A DNA stretch of 64,000 nucleotides from Shewanella morhuae. Its GTDB lineage: Bacteria > Pseudomonadota > Gammaproteobacteria > Enterobacterales > Shewanellaceae. The notes under the pieces are model-generated. The model ran no database searches. It saw only the letters and a program-made list of their open reading frames with translations, and was not told the origin of the DNA. A program made the translations under genes and the position numbers. Every line of letters begins with the position of its first letter. The stretch's first letter is position 1. The stretch spans positions 106,785-170,784 of the forward strand of contig NZ_FTNN01000005.1 in assembly GCF_900156405.1 (NCBI RefSeq), in the 5' to 3' direction. Below are positions 54,496 through 63,359 of this stretch, piece by piece.

Positions 54496-55020
54496 TTAGG
54501 CGTCGACCGTATTGGTCGAATAAGGGGATATATTGGCATCGATGCAAGTTAATAATAGACGCAAATCAAACTCAAATTGATGATAATCTGGCTCCATATG
54601 GATACACAAATTATAGAAAGCCTTGTTGTGATCTTTTTCTTTTAAATGGGCAAGTTCGTGCACAGCAACCATCCGTAGTAAAGGTTCTGGTACGCGCTTT
54701 AAACGTGAAGATATACGGATTTCGTTCTTTGCTTTGATTTTATTGCCTTGAACTCGTGCTACATAAGAATGTAACCCAAGTGCATGATGACTCATGCTAA
54801 TTTTATCATCAAAGATTACTTTGGATAGTGGGGATGACTGGCGTAAAAATTGATTTTTAATCGTTTGGGTATAATCGTACAGCGCTTTATCGCTGCGAAC
54901 ACTGTGTATGACAGGATGACGTTTCAACAGTAGCTTGGATAAAGTACCCGCATCCAGATGTTGCTGTACTTGCTGCTGGATCTCAGGGCTATAGCCGCTT
55001 AGGTATTTTAATGAATTCAT
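54496..55020 (-). CDS. YgjP-like zinc metallopeptidase-fold protein
   Basis: The 174-residue product belongs to the YgjP/WLM-type DUF45 family. The zinc motif is VAVHELAHLKEKDHNKAFYN, with His121, Glu122, His125 and His131, followed by MEPDYHQFEFDLR. Family members look like gluzincin metallopeptidases; some have been described as UTP pyrophosphatases, so the activity here is uncertain. The N-terminal half is less conserved. It lies on the minus strand after a DUF3010 gene, possibly in the same transcript (47-base gap). Confidence 0.85.
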   Translation of the reverse strand: MNSLKYLSGYSPEIQQQVQQHLDAGTLSKLLLKRHPVIHSVRSDKALYDYTQTIKNQFLRQSSPLSKVIFDDKISMSHHALGLHSYVARVQGNKIKAKNEIRISSRLKRVPEPLLRMVAVHELAHLKEKDHNKAFYNLCIHMEPDYHQFEFDLRLLLTCIDANISPYSTNTVDA

Positions 55021-55067
55021 AAGGTATTTAGCTCCGAATAACTTCGGAGCCTAAGTCATCACACTAC

Positions 55068-55505
55068 TTATATCTTGCCAAAAATATGGCGATTTTGCTG
55101 GGCGTAGGCGGCTTCAAAAGCAAGCTGTTGTACCTTTTTAAGGTCTAAGCTATCAAAATCGACTTGTGGTGGATTACGCTTATTTTGCTCTTTGATAGTG
55201 ACAGGAGACAGTAAGCTGACAGGTAATTCACCTAATTGAATCGCTGCTTCAAGTTTAAAACTTGTGGCTGAGCCCGCCAATTTACCTTTTTGTTCACGTT
55301 CAATGATGACAACTTCATCAACGCGATAATCTTGCATAAGCTTATGAAAAGCGAAGTGAAACTCACGAATAGCTTCTGTGGTAGCAGATTGGGAAACGGT
55401 GAAAGACACCTTACGGCATTCTGGCACATTGAAGGTTTCACCTTCATAGCTCAATAAACTGATAATGGCTTCGCCACCTTTTAATTCAACACCACAAACT
55501 CTCAT
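55068..55505 (-). CDS. DUF3010-family conserved protein
   Basis: The 145-residue product matches DUF3010, a family of unknown function common in Shewanella and Vibrio. It starts MRVCGVELKGGEAIISLLSY and has VDEVVIIEREQKGKLAGSAT in the middle. The start, with an acidic-residue strand pattern (GVELKGGEAIISLL), has an RNase H-like or RuvC-like look, which is only an impression. No signal peptide or membrane segment is present. It may be co-transcribed with the YgjP-like gene downstream. Confidence 0.85.
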   Translation of the reverse strand: MRVCGVELKGGEAIISLLSYEGETFNVPECRKVSFTVSQSATTEAIREFHFAFHKLMQDYRVDEVVIIEREQKGKLAGSATSFKLEAAIQLGELPVSLLSPVTIKEQNKRNPPQVDFDSLDLKKVQQLAFEAAYAQQNRHIFGKI

Positions 55506-55707
55506 GTTACACCTTCAAAATATCGATAATAGCGCTATTGTAGCTGGAAATGACGTGAGGATCAGTGTTTACCCTGCGCTTTTGATTCGCTTGGCGACAG
55601 ACTGATGCGCTTAGTGCGTCAATTCCCAGTATTCGATCAGCCAATGTGTTGTGTATCAGAAATAAAATCTGATGTTAAATCCACCGGCATGTATGCTTTA
55701 ATTTGTT

Positions 55708-57063
55708 CTAAACTTCTTCTGTATCATTGTCTTGCAGTAATTTCGCCGCAGCAGGCTTTTTACGCATGGGTGCATCGCCAATGTCCACGCCCGTGATAAA
55801 ACGCTTATCCCGTGAAGGCGCCGGTGTGGCTGCTTTAGTTCTTTTGCTCTTACCTTTAGCAAGCTCGGCTTTAGCAACACGTTTTGCTGGCGTCTGTTTG
55901 GCTTTGCTTTTTAGACCACTAAATTTAGCTTCTAGACCTAGAATCGTACTGATCTCAAAGGTCTTTCTAAGGAACACTTGGACTTTCTTAAAGTTGTCCC
56001 AATCTTTAGGCCCGACGAGCGATATAGCATCACCTTTAGCACCAGCACGGCCAGTACGGCCGATACGATGCACGTATTCTTCGGCAAATTTAGGCATGTC
56101 GAAGTTGACAACTAAGGACACATTGAGCAAATCCAAACCACGAGAGGCAACATCGGTCGTCACGAGGACTTGTTGTTGGCCACGGGCAAATTGGTCCATG
56201 ATTTGGTTGCGTGCGGCTTGCTTTAAATCACCGCTGAGTGCCGCGGTTGCAAAACCTTGCGCTGTTAATTTAGCAGCTAAGCGCTCAGTATCAGGGCGAG
56301 TGGCGGTAAAGATGATCACTTGCTTATGAGTTTCGTCTTTGAGCAAACGAGCTAAAAGCGCTTCTTTATGGTCTAAGTGGTCACATAAAAAGATGCGCTG
56401 ATGGATATCGTTATGTTCTGAGTGAGCAGCGCCAATGGCGACATGCGCAGGATTTTTTAGCAAGGTTGCTGCGATATCATTGATTTCGTTATGATCTAAG
56501 GTTGCCGAAAACATCAATGTTTGACGACGTTTATGGTCGGCAGCTTCGTTGATTGCTTTCAGTTGTGGAGCAAAGCCTAAATCTAACATGCGGTCGGCTT
56601 CATCGAGCACTAATAACTCTAAACCATTTAGGAATAGATTTTTTTGCTCTAAATGATCAATGATACGACCTGGGGTCGCCACAATAAAATGTGGCTCTTT
56701 TGCGAGTGCTTTAGCTTGGTCGTTAAAGTTCTCACCCCCTAATACGCTGATCGCTTTGTATTGAGTGTTGGCGACAAGCAGACGAAGTTGGCTATAAACT
56801 TGATGTGCTAACTCACGAGTAGGTAATAAAATTAAGACTCTAGGATCGCGCTTTGACAGTGAGCGGGTCGAAATAACTCTTTGCAATGCGGGTAACAAAA
56901 ACGCTAAGGTTTTACCAGAGCCCGTTTTTGATGACGCCATTAAATCTTTACCTGCCAATGCGATAGGCAGTGCTTGTTCCTGGATGGCTGTGGGCTCAGT
57001 AATGCCCATGTGTTTTATGCTTTGTAGCAGACGCTGGTCCAGAGAAAAATCGGTAAATTGCAA
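55708..57063 (-). CDS. DEAD-box ATP-dependent RNA helicase (RhlE/SrmB-like)
   Basis: The 451-residue product has the full DEAD-box set: Q motif PTAIQEQALP, motif I ASKTGSGKT, PTRELAHQ, DEADRMLDLGF, SATLD, TTDVASRGLDL and HRIGRTGRAG. A basic, low-complexity C-terminal tail of about 80 residues follows (KAKQTPAKRVAKAELAKGKS), likely for RNA binding. Ribosome assembly or RNA decay is the usual role of such helicases; the exact orthology to RhlE or SrmB is not certain. The start codon is TTG, preceded by AGGGGA; no ATG fits the family start. Confidence 0.9.
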   Translation of the reverse strand: MQFTDFSLDQRLLQSIKHMGITEPTAIQEQALPIALAGKDLMASSKTGSGKTLAFLLPALQRVISTRSLSKRDPRVLILLPTRELAHQVYSQLRLLVANTQYKAISVLGGENFNDQAKALAKEPHFIVATPGRIIDHLEQKNLFLNGLELLVLDEADRMLDLGFAPQLKAINEAADHKRRQTLMFSATLDHNEINDIAATLLKNPAHVAIGAAHSEHNDIHQRIFLCDHLDHKEALLARLLKDETHKQVIIFTATRPDTERLAAKLTAQGFATAALSGDLKQAARNQIMDQFARGQQQVLVTTDVASRGLDLLNVSLVVNFDMPKFAEEYVHRIGRTGRAGAKGDAISLVGPKDWDNFKKVQVFLRKTFEISTILGLEAKFSGLKSKAKQTPAKRVAKAELAKGKSKRTKAATPAPSRDKRFITGVDIGDAPMRKKPAAAKLLQDNDTEEV

Positions 57064-57309
57064 AGGTATATCCCCTAAATCTTAGTAAGGGCAGATTATA
57101 GCCTTAATCCCCCATACTCAGCCATCCACATTGATGATTATCTGCACTCTAGCGCTTGAATGATGTGTGATGGCGTGATTCAAACTGACATTACTGTTTT
57201 TGTTTACATTTAAGTTACAAAATTAATCATACAAATTTTATTGATAAGCTGTGGATGTGAGCGTGTTTTACGCTATCGTGTTATGCAGTATGTAATTGGA
57301 GAATAATTT

Positions 57310-58257
57310 ATGGCTAGTGGAACAGCTCCCACTGTGGGTATTGCGCTTGGCAGCGGCGCTGCGAAAGGTTGGGCACACATTGGCGTATTAAATGGTTTAG
57401 CCGCAATGGGAGTTAAACCTGATAAAGTTGCTGGATGCTCAATAGGGGCATTGGTAGGCGCCGCTTATGCCCATGAACATTTACCTGAATTGGAACAATG
57501 GGTACGTGGTTTCTCTAGTTGGGATGTACTGGGTTTGATGGATATTCGATGGCGCAAAGGTGGCCTTATTGGCGGCGATAAAGTATTTGATGTGCTGCAT
57601 GCCCGAATAGGAGATGTGGATATTGAGAAACTTAGCCGTCCCTTTGCCGCGGTTGCGACTGATTTATACTCGGGTCAGGAGATTTGGTTTACTGAAGGAG
57701 ATTTACGTCAAGCGGTGCGAGCTTCTTGTTCTATGCCAGGGATTTTAGCCCCTGTACGTCAAGGGGAACGTTGGTTAGTCGATGGCGCAGTGGTTAATCC
57801 TGTGCCTGTTTCAATGAGCCGTGCCATGGGTGTTGATGTGGTGATTGCAGTTGATTTATATGGCTATCATTCAGGGCGTGTCCAAGCATTGCCTGTTAAT
57901 ATGTCCAGTCAAAAAATACCTGCAGCAAGCGTTGAGATACCCGCACGACAAGAAACGGGTTTTATGGATTTATTTGCCCGCGGTCGAGATTATGTGAGTA
58001 ATTTGACGGATAAGTTTTCATTGGGCACTAAATCAAATCCCGGCATGATAGCGGTAATGTCGCAGTCGATGGGGATTTTAGAACAAAGACATAAAAGAGC
58101 ACGATTAATGGGCGATCCACCTGATATTTGTATTGTGCCTGAAGTGGGTAATATTGGGACGATGGAGTTTCATCGTGCCGATGAAGCTATTGCTGCGGGT
58201 GAAGCTGCCGTAGAAAAAGTGGCTCATTTGATTGAAGCCGCACTCTGGAAAGGTTAA
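57310..58257 (+). CDS. rssA: Patatin-like phospholipase (RssA-like)
   Basis: The 315-residue product is a bacterial patatin. It has the oxyanion loop IALGSGAAKGWAHIGVL, the nucleophile Ser44 in GCSIGA and the catalytic Asp158 in VDGAVVNP, forming the Ser-Asp dyad. It resembles E. coli RssA (YchK), which is encoded near the response regulator RssB, but no rssB is seen here. No signal peptide is present, so it is cytoplasmic. The natural lipid substrate is unknown. A TTGGAGAATAA ribosome site supports the ATG. Confidence 0.88.
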   Translation: MASGTAPTVGIALGSGAAKGWAHIGVLNGLAAMGVKPDKVAGCSIGALVGAAYAHEHLPELEQWVRGFSSWDVLGLMDIRWRKGGLIGGDKVFDVLHARIGDVDIEKLSRPFAAVATDLYSGQEIWFTEGDLRQAVRASCSMPGILAPVRQGERWLVDGAVVNPVPVSMSRAMGVDVVIAVDLYGYHSGRVQALPVNMSSQKIPAASVEIPARQETGFMDLFARGRDYVSNLTDKFSLGTKSNPGMIAVMSQSMGILEQRHKRARLMGDPPDICIVPEVGNIGTMEFHRADEAIAAGEAAVEKVAHLIEAALWKG

Positions 58258-58320
58258 TAACAGTCGCCCCAGAATAAACAGGGCAGCGAAGCAAGGCAGG
58301 CGATTGATATCAAATAATAA

Positions 58321-58356
58321 AAGTCGGCATTCGTCTCGCTATACCGACTTAATATT
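58321..58356 (+). terminator. Terminator of the rssA-like gene
   Basis: AAGTCGG pairs with CCGACTT around a 16-base loop, followed by AATATTTTCTT. The loop is longer than typical. Confidence 0.6.
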
Positions 58357-58367
58357 TTCTTAACGGT

Positions 58368-58397
58368 AATGTTAAGCTAACTGTTTCGCTTAACATT
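58368..58397 (-). terminator. Hairpin downstream of the NADP-dependent oxidoreductase gene
   Basis: AATGTTAAGC pairs perfectly with GCTTAACATT around a ten-base loop, nine bases past the stop codon of the minus-strand gene. It lacks a clear T tract. Confidence 0.5.
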
Positions 58398-58405
58398 AGT
58401 TGTTC

Positions 58406-59419
58406 TTAAGCCAGCTTTACTAGCATTTTACCGCGGTTTTTACCTTCAAATAGACCAATAAACGCATCGGGTGCTTGTTCTATTCCCTGATAAATAGTTT
58501 GCTCAGCTTGCACTTTACCTTCAGCTAACCATTGCGCCATTTTTGCTGCAAATTCAGGATAGTGGTCCCAATGTTCAAATACGATAAAACCTTCGAGTTT
58601 TAATTTTCGCATCACAATCAGGGATAAATTATCTGGACCAGCGGTAGGAGTGGATTCGTTATAGAGTGAAATCATGCCGCAGACGGCAATTCGCCCGTGA
58701 TCTTTCATATTACTCAGTGCTGCGGCTAGATGTTCACCCCCAACGTTTTCAAAATATACGTCCACACCCTCTGGTGCAGCTTTTGCTAAGGCTTGAGTCA
58801 GATCGCCACAGGTTTTGTAGTTGATGATGCTATCGACACCATAACTTTGTAATAATTGAGCTTTTTCATCTGAGCCAACTGAGGCAACTACTCGAGCGCC
58901 CATCAACTTACCAAGCTGACAAGCGACACTGCCTACTGCGCCAGATGCGGCTGAGACAAACAGCGTTTCACCCGCTTTTAAGTTAGCAATACGCGTCAGC
59001 CCCGTCCATGCTGTCATACCGGGCATACCCAGTACACCTAAAAAATGTGAACTATCTAATTCGGTTTGTGGCAGAGCTGTCAGTCCATCGGTATCAGTTA
59101 CGGCATGTTCGCGCCAACCTAACATGCTGCTGACTTTCGTTCCCACAGGGAACTTATTGTTTTTAGACGCGATAACTTCACCAATAGCGCCACCTTCTAG
59201 CACTTGATTTAACGCGAAGGGCGCAATATAGCTCTTGCGATCAACCATGCGACCACGCATGTAAGGGTCAACAGACATCCACAGGTTTTTAATCAGCACT
59301 TGGCCGTCAGCAAGTGGCGCTAAGGATTTATTTACTAAAGCAAAGTTATCAACAGATGGCATGCCTTCTGGGCGACTGGCTAAATGGATTTCACGGGTTT
59401 GTGTAATAGGATTATTCAT
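58406..59419 (-). CDS. NADP-dependent oxidoreductase (CurA/PTGR-type)
   Basis: The 337-residue product is a zinc-independent medium-chain reductase of the leukotriene B4 dehydrogenase/CurA group. Such enzymes reduce alpha,beta-unsaturated carbonyls and alkenals. It begins with the family N terminus (REIHLASRPEGMPS), has the Rossmann site FVSAASGAVGSVACQLGKLM near 150-169, and keeps VYFENVGGEH. The ATG at 59419 fits the family; the frame is open 61 codons upstream only by chance. It is divergent from an OhrR-like regulator, with two copies of a palindromic operator between them, which suggests induction by reactive electrophiles or peroxides. Confidence 0.9.
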   Translation of the reverse strand: MNNPITQTREIHLASRPEGMPSVDNFALVNKSLAPLADGQVLIKNLWMSVDPYMRGRMVDRKSYIAPFALNQVLEGGAIGEVIASKNNKFPVGTKVSSMLGWREHAVTDTDGLTALPQTELDSSHFLGVLGMPGMTAWTGLTRIANLKAGETLFVSAASGAVGSVACQLGKLMGARVVASVGSDEKAQLLQSYGVDSIINYKTCGDLTQALAKAAPEGVDVYFENVGGEHLAAALSNMKDHGRIAVCGMISLYNESTPTAGPDNLSLIVMRKLKLEGFIVFEHWDHYPEFAAKMAQWLAEGKVQAEQTIYQGIEQAPDAFIGLFEGKNRGKMLVKLA

Positions 59420-59432
59420 AACTGACCTTTTG

Positions 59433-59454
59433 TTTGTGCGCAAACTAATTGCAA
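59433..59454. promoter_or_regulatory. Operator copy 1 of the OhrR-like regulator
   Basis: TTTGTGCGCAAACTAATTGCAA contains TTTGYGCGCAAA, a palindrome, and extends with CTA-N-TGCA. It lies 14 bases upstream of the reductase start. A second copy lies 57 bases away. Confidence 0.6.
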
Positions 59455-59489
59455 TAACTTTACGTGGGTTAAGGATTGAATGCAAATAC

Positions 59490-59511
59490 TTTGCGCGCAA
59501 ACTAGATGCAC
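59490..59511. promoter_or_regulatory. Operator copy 2 of the OhrR-like regulator
   Basis: TTTGCGCGCAAACTAGATGCAC is the second copy. Its core TTTGCGCGCAAA is a perfect 12-base palindrome. The same flank (CTA, then ATGCA) follows as in copy 1. It is about 30 bases before the regulator start. Confidence 0.6.
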
Positions 59512-59540
59512 CAAAGTGGATAGAGTAAGATGCAGTATGT

Positions 59541-60050
59541 TTGAATGACAAATACCTAAACGTGACACATATTCCAGTCAAACCGAAAAGAGATGCAATC
59601 ATTTCGACTCATACTGAAGAGGCGATAGATAAACTGTGTTTATCTGATAATGTTTGCTTTGCACTTTATTCTGCGAGTAATGCGCTGGTGCGCGCTTATC
59701 GACCGTTACTTGAAGCATACGGATTAACCTTCCCTCAATATTTAGTGATGCAAACCCTGTGGCGTCAAAACGGTTGTAGTCAAACGCAGTTATCCGTGGC
59801 AACTAAGCTTGATATGGGCACTTTAACGCCTATCGTTAAGCGACTTGAGGTGAAAGGGCTGATCACGCGTTTAGTTTGTGTGGATGATGAACGGAAAAAA
59901 CGGGTGACGCTGACCAGTCAGGGAGAAGATATTAAGCATGAAGCGTTAGCCTTAAAGCAAACGCTGCTCGATAAAGTGCAGCTGGATGCTGAGGCACTCG
60001 ATTTATTGCGCCGCCAATGTCTTGCTCTGATTGAGGACTTACAGTCCTAG
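59541..60050 (+). CDS. OhrR-like MarR-family redox regulator
   Basis: The product (169 residues from a TTG start) is a MarR-family winged helix close to OhrR. It has DNVCFALYSASNALVRAYRP, with Cys39 at the position of the peroxide-sensing cysteine of OhrR, then LTFPQYLVMQTLWR. The recognition region is TKLDMGTLTPIVKRLEVKGL, followed by DDERKKRVTLTSQG. OhrR proteins repress until the cysteine is oxidised. No ohr gene is adjacent; the divergent gene is an NADP-dependent reductase instead. The start is uncertain: TTG at 59541, GTG at 59562 and later positions are all possible, as no ATG is in frame near the family start. Confidence 0.85.
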   Translation: MNDKYLNVTHIPVKPKRDAIISTHTEEAIDKLCLSDNVCFALYSASNALVRAYRPLLEAYGLTFPQYLVMQTLWRQNGCSQTQLSVATKLDMGTLTPIVKRLEVKGLITRLVCVDDERKKRVTLTSQGEDIKHEALALKQTLLDKVQLDAEALDLLRRQCLALIEDLQS

Positions 60051-60202
60051 GCATAAGTCTACCTAATATCCTGTGCTGGGATAGTGATGTGCAGGGATAG
60101 CTGTGTGAAGGCCTTAATTCTAGCTAGGCATAGATTCATACTTGATTGGCTTAATTTTTGCTTTAAAACTACCAATTAATCTTAGACGCCGAATTATTGA
60201 CA

Positions 60203-60892
60203 ATGAATTCTATTGCAAATAGCTTCAATCTTACTCGTAGTAGTACCAGTGTCGCCGATGCTTATGGTGCCAATAGCCAAAAAACCAATACGGCTAAAAC
60301 AGATAGCACTATTACGTCAACCAAACCTCAGCCAGATACGACTAAAACAGACGCGACAAAAGCGGATGAAATCGCACTGTCACCTAGGGCGCAGCGAGCA
60401 CAGAAAATTCAGTCGATGGCGAAGGATTTTTTTGCCGATGGCCAATTTGGTGTCGCGAAGATCCCTGCGTTAGTGTCACGTTTACAAAAAGACGGGATTT
60501 TATCGGACATGCAACTCGAACGTTTATCCAAAAATGGTATAACAGTTCCCAGTACGACAGAGCCAAGCAAGCAGTCGCTACAAGATTTTGTCGATGATGA
60601 ACTTAAATCACTCGCTAAAAACTCGCCAAATAATCCGCTGATTAATACCTTGATAGATGCTAAAAGTGTTTTAACTAATATGGATGATGCGCATTCGCCA
60701 GTATTGGCGCAAAAAGCCACTAAGACACTCGGACAGTTAACTGATTATTTGAATTCAGAACCAGCGTTAACCGATACACAAAAACAGCAATGGCAGGGGC
60801 TTAAATCAATGATGCAATTGGCCTCATCGATGGGGGCGCATCAGTCTGCATCGGGTCAGTTAAGCAGTTATCTGGCACTTGCTAAACGTTAA
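60203..60892 (+). CDS. Unrecognised protein with a Thr/Lys-rich linker
   Basis: I do not recognise this 229-residue protein. It starts with an asparagine/serine-rich segment (MNSIANSFNLTRSSTSVADA). A low-complexity Thr/Lys/Asp region (about 25-58) leads to DEIALSPRAQRAQKIQSMAK and a helical body of about 150 residues. There is no signal peptide or membrane span, so it is likely cytoplasmic or exported by a dedicated route. The LSPRAQ segment after a low-complexity start is reminiscent of secreted axial or hook-related proteins, but this is only a resemblance. A TTG two codons upstream is an alternative start. It is a single gene between the OhrR-like regulator and nrdD. Confidence 0.75.
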   Translation: MNSIANSFNLTRSSTSVADAYGANSQKTNTAKTDSTITSTKPQPDTTKTDATKADEIALSPRAQRAQKIQSMAKDFFADGQFGVAKIPALVSRLQKDGILSDMQLERLSKNGITVPSTTEPSKQSLQDFVDDELKSLAKNSPNNPLINTLIDAKSVLTNMDDAHSPVLAQKATKTLGQLTDYLNSEPALTDTQKQQWQGLKSMMQLASSMGAHQSASGQLSSYLALAKR

Positions 60893-61120
60893 TATGCCGA
60901 CGTATATTTTGTTAATATCAAAGCTATTTTTTATTTATTGAAAATGGCTTTGTGCTAATTGTTATAAAATCACACCTATTTTATCTCCCATCTATTTATT
61001 TTCTATCTACCTATTTTATCCTCCATCTATCTTGCTTTATGACGAAGGTCAAGGCTCTAAGTGTGGATCATCGGCTATTACAACACTTCTGCTTTGTTCT
61101 TTTCTCCTATCTTGAAAACC

Positions 61121-61134
61121 ATGATCTGGATCAT
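61121..61134. promoter_or_regulatory. FNR/EtrA-like binding site of nrdD
   Basis: ATGATCTGGATCAT has the core TGAT-N4-ATCA of FNR sites (consensus TTGAT-N4-ATCAA). nrdDG is activated by FNR in E. coli, so the function fits. CRP-like proteins share this core and cannot be excluded. Confidence 0.6.
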
Positions 61135-61162
61135 AGAAACTTTAATGTCGATGCCGCCTAAT

Positions 61163-61178
61163 ACGCTACATATTGTGT
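61163..61178. promoter_or_regulatory. NrdR box 1 of nrdD
   Basis: ACGCTACATATTGTGT agrees with the NrdR consensus ACACWATATATWGTGT at 14 of 16 positions. Confidence 0.65.
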
Positions 61179-61193
61179 TTGCTGAATCATTGG

Positions 61194-61209
61194 TTACTAC
61201 ATGTGGTGT
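61194..61209. promoter_or_regulatory. NrdR box 2 of nrdD
   Basis: TTACTACATGTGGTGT agrees at about 11 of 16 positions and lies exactly 31 bp from box 1, the three-helical-turn spacing typical of tandem NrdR boxes. Confidence 0.6.
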
Positions 61210-61241
61210 TTGATTCGGTCTAAATGGAGAAGGACTCACTA

Positions 61242-63359
61242 ATGCCAGTCGTGATTAAGCGGGATGGTTGCCGCACACTTTTTGATGAAACAAGAATAAG
61301 AGATGCGGTTATAGCCGCTGCAAACTCGGCAGGTATTGAAGATACTGATTATGCTGCAACAGTTGCTGCCAGTGTGAGGCTGCAAGTGGCGACATTAACC
61401 GAAGTGGATATCCATTATCTGCAGGATGTCGTTGAAAACTTACTGATGGAAGGCCCGTACAAGTCGCTGGCACGGGTGTATATCGAATACCGTCACGATA
61501 GAGATATATGTCGTGATGCGACCAGTAAACTCAACCTTGAGATCCGTGGTTTAGTTGAGCAGAGTAATGCGGCATTGCTTAATGAAAATGCCAATAAAGA
61601 TTCCAAAGTGATCCCGACTCAGCGGGATTTACTCGCGGGCATAGTGGCAAAACATTATGCCAAAAGTCATATTTTGCCAAAGGATGTGGTTGCTGCCCAT
61701 GAAGCGGGTGAGATCCACTACCACGACTTAGATTATTCGCCGTTTTTCCCTATGTTTAACTGCATGCTAATTGATTTGGCTGGCATGTTGACTCACGGCT
61801 TTAAAATGGGCAATGCTGAGATTGAAACGCCAAAATCGATTTCTACAGCAACGGCGGTCACCGCGCAAATCATTGCCCAAGTGGCGAGCCATATCTATGG
61901 TGGCACGACCATTAACCGTATCGACGAAGTGTTAGCGCCATTTGTCGCCAAGAGTTATGACAAGCACTATCAAACCGCATTAAATTGGAAGATCACCGAC
62001 GCCAAAGCTTTTGCCACTGCGCAAACTGAAAAAGAGTGTCACGATGCGTTTCAATCACTCGAATACGAAGTAAATACCTTGCATACCGCCAATGGACAAA
62101 CACCATTTGTAACCTTTGGCTTTGGTTTAGGTACTTCGTGGGAATCACGCTTAATTCAGCAATCTATGCTCAAAGTGCGCATGGCAGGTTTAGGCAAAAA
62201 CCGTAAAACAGCAGTATTTCCTAAGCTCGTATTTGCTATTCGTGATGGCATCAATCACAAGGCTGGCGATTGCAATTATGATGTCAAACAAATGGCGCTC
62301 AAATGCGCAACTATGCGTATGTATCCCGATATTCTTAATTATGAACAAGTTGAAAAAGTCACTGGTTCGTTTAAAACTCCAATGGGTTGTCGAAGCTTTT
62401 TAGGCACCTATGAAGAAAATGGCGAACTCGTGCATGAAGGGCGTAATAATCTTGGGGTGGTCAGTTTAAATCTGCCGCGGATTGCCTTAGAAGCACAGGG
62501 CAACGAAGCCGAATTTTACCGTATTTTGGATAATCGATTAGTTTTGGCTCGTAAAGCACTGGATACTCGCATTGAGCGACTTAACGGCGTAAAAGCCCGT
62601 GTTGCACCTATTTTGTATATGGAAGGTGCCTGTGGCGTACGTTTACGAGCAGATGATGATGTGTCGCAAATTTTTAAAAATGGCCGTGCGTCAATTTCAC
62701 TCGGTTACATTGGTTTACATGAAACCATTAATGCACTTTATGGCACCCAAACCCATGTATTTGATAATGCACTATTAAGGGAAAAGGCCGTTGCCATTGT
62801 TGCTTATCTAAAAGCCGCTACTGATGCTTGGAGAGTTGAGACGGGTTATGGCTTTAGTTTATATAGCACGCCAAGTGAGAATCTTTGCAGTCGCTTTTGT
62901 AAACTAGATGCCAAACAATTTGGTGTTGTCACTGGGGTGACGGATAAAGGCTACTACACCAATAGTTTCCATCTTGATGTTGAAAAGCACGTCAATCCAT
63001 ACGATAAAATTGATTTTGAGCAGCCATATCCTGCGATAACCAGCGGTGGATTTATTTGCTATGGCGAGTATCCCAACATGCAGCATAACCTTGAAGCGTT
63101 AGAAAACGTCTGGGATTATAGTTACAGCCGTGTGCCTTACTATGGCACTAACACCCCAATTGATGAGTGTTATGACTGCGGTTTTACCGGCGAATTTAGC
63201 TGCACCAGTAAAGGCTTTACGTGTCCTAAATGCGGTAATCACGAACCTAGCCGTGTGTCGGTAACGCGCCGGGTTTGCGGTTACTTGGGCAGCCCTGATG
63301 CTCGGCCATTTAATCATGGTAAACAAGAAGAAGTTAAACGTAGAATCAAACACTTGTAA
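61242..63359 (+). CDS. nrdD: Anaerobic ribonucleoside-triphosphate reductase NrdD
   Basis: NrdD makes dNTPs from NTPs without oxygen, using a glycyl radical. The 705-residue product has an N-terminal ATP-cone (VIKRDGCRTLFDETRIRDAV) and the large catalytic barrel. The C-terminal zinc site has the two pairs CYDCG and CPKCG. The radical Gly680 is in RVCGYLG, near the end as in E. coli NrdD. The ATG at 61242 was preferred because AAGGA lies seven bases upstream and the protein then begins at the ATP-cone; an ATG six codons earlier is possible. It is followed by its activase gene nrdG. Confidence 0.98.
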   Translation: MPVVIKRDGCRTLFDETRIRDAVIAAANSAGIEDTDYAATVAASVRLQVATLTEVDIHYLQDVVENLLMEGPYKSLARVYIEYRHDRDICRDATSKLNLEIRGLVEQSNAALLNENANKDSKVIPTQRDLLAGIVAKHYAKSHILPKDVVAAHEAGEIHYHDLDYSPFFPMFNCMLIDLAGMLTHGFKMGNAEIETPKSISTATAVTAQIIAQVASHIYGGTTINRIDEVLAPFVAKSYDKHYQTALNWKITDAKAFATAQTEKECHDAFQSLEYEVNTLHTANGQTPFVTFGFGLGTSWESRLIQQSMLKVRMAGLGKNRKTAVFPKLVFAIRDGINHKAGDCNYDVKQMALKCATMRMYPDILNYEQVEKVTGSFKTPMGCRSFLGTYEENGELVHEGRNNLGVVSLNLPRIALEAQGNEAEFYRILDNRLVLARKALDTRIERLNGVKARVAPILYMEGACGVRLRADDDVSQIFKNGRASISLGYIGLHETINALYGTQTHVFDNALLREKAVAIVAYLKAATDAWRVETGYGFSLYSTPSENLCSRFCKLDAKQFGVVTGVTDKGYYTNSFHLDVEKHVNPYDKIDFEQPYPAITSGGFICYGEYPNMQHNLEALENVWDYSYSRVPYYGTNTPIDECYDCGFTGEFSCTSKGFTCPKCGNHEPSRVSVTRRVCGYLGSPDARPFNHGKQEEVKRRIKHL

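Larger units (their letters stand above)
60893..61241 (+). promoter_or_regulatory. Control region of nrdDG
   Basis: This AT-rich gap has no gene. Near its end it carries a FNR-like box and two NrdR-like boxes before nrdD, given separately. CCTAAT at 61157-61162 would be a -10 at the spacing expected for a FNR site centred at -41.5. Confidence 0.55.

Noticed and set aside
55727..56329. 200-codon open frame on the plus strand opposite the DEAD-box gene
   Set aside because: It lies fully antisense to conserved helicase motifs and has no domain; it is a shadow frame.
59420..59602. 61-codon N-terminal extension of the NADP-dependent oxidoreductase
   Set aside because: It runs through the operator region and over the start of the divergent regulator; the family begins near MNNPITQTREIHL.
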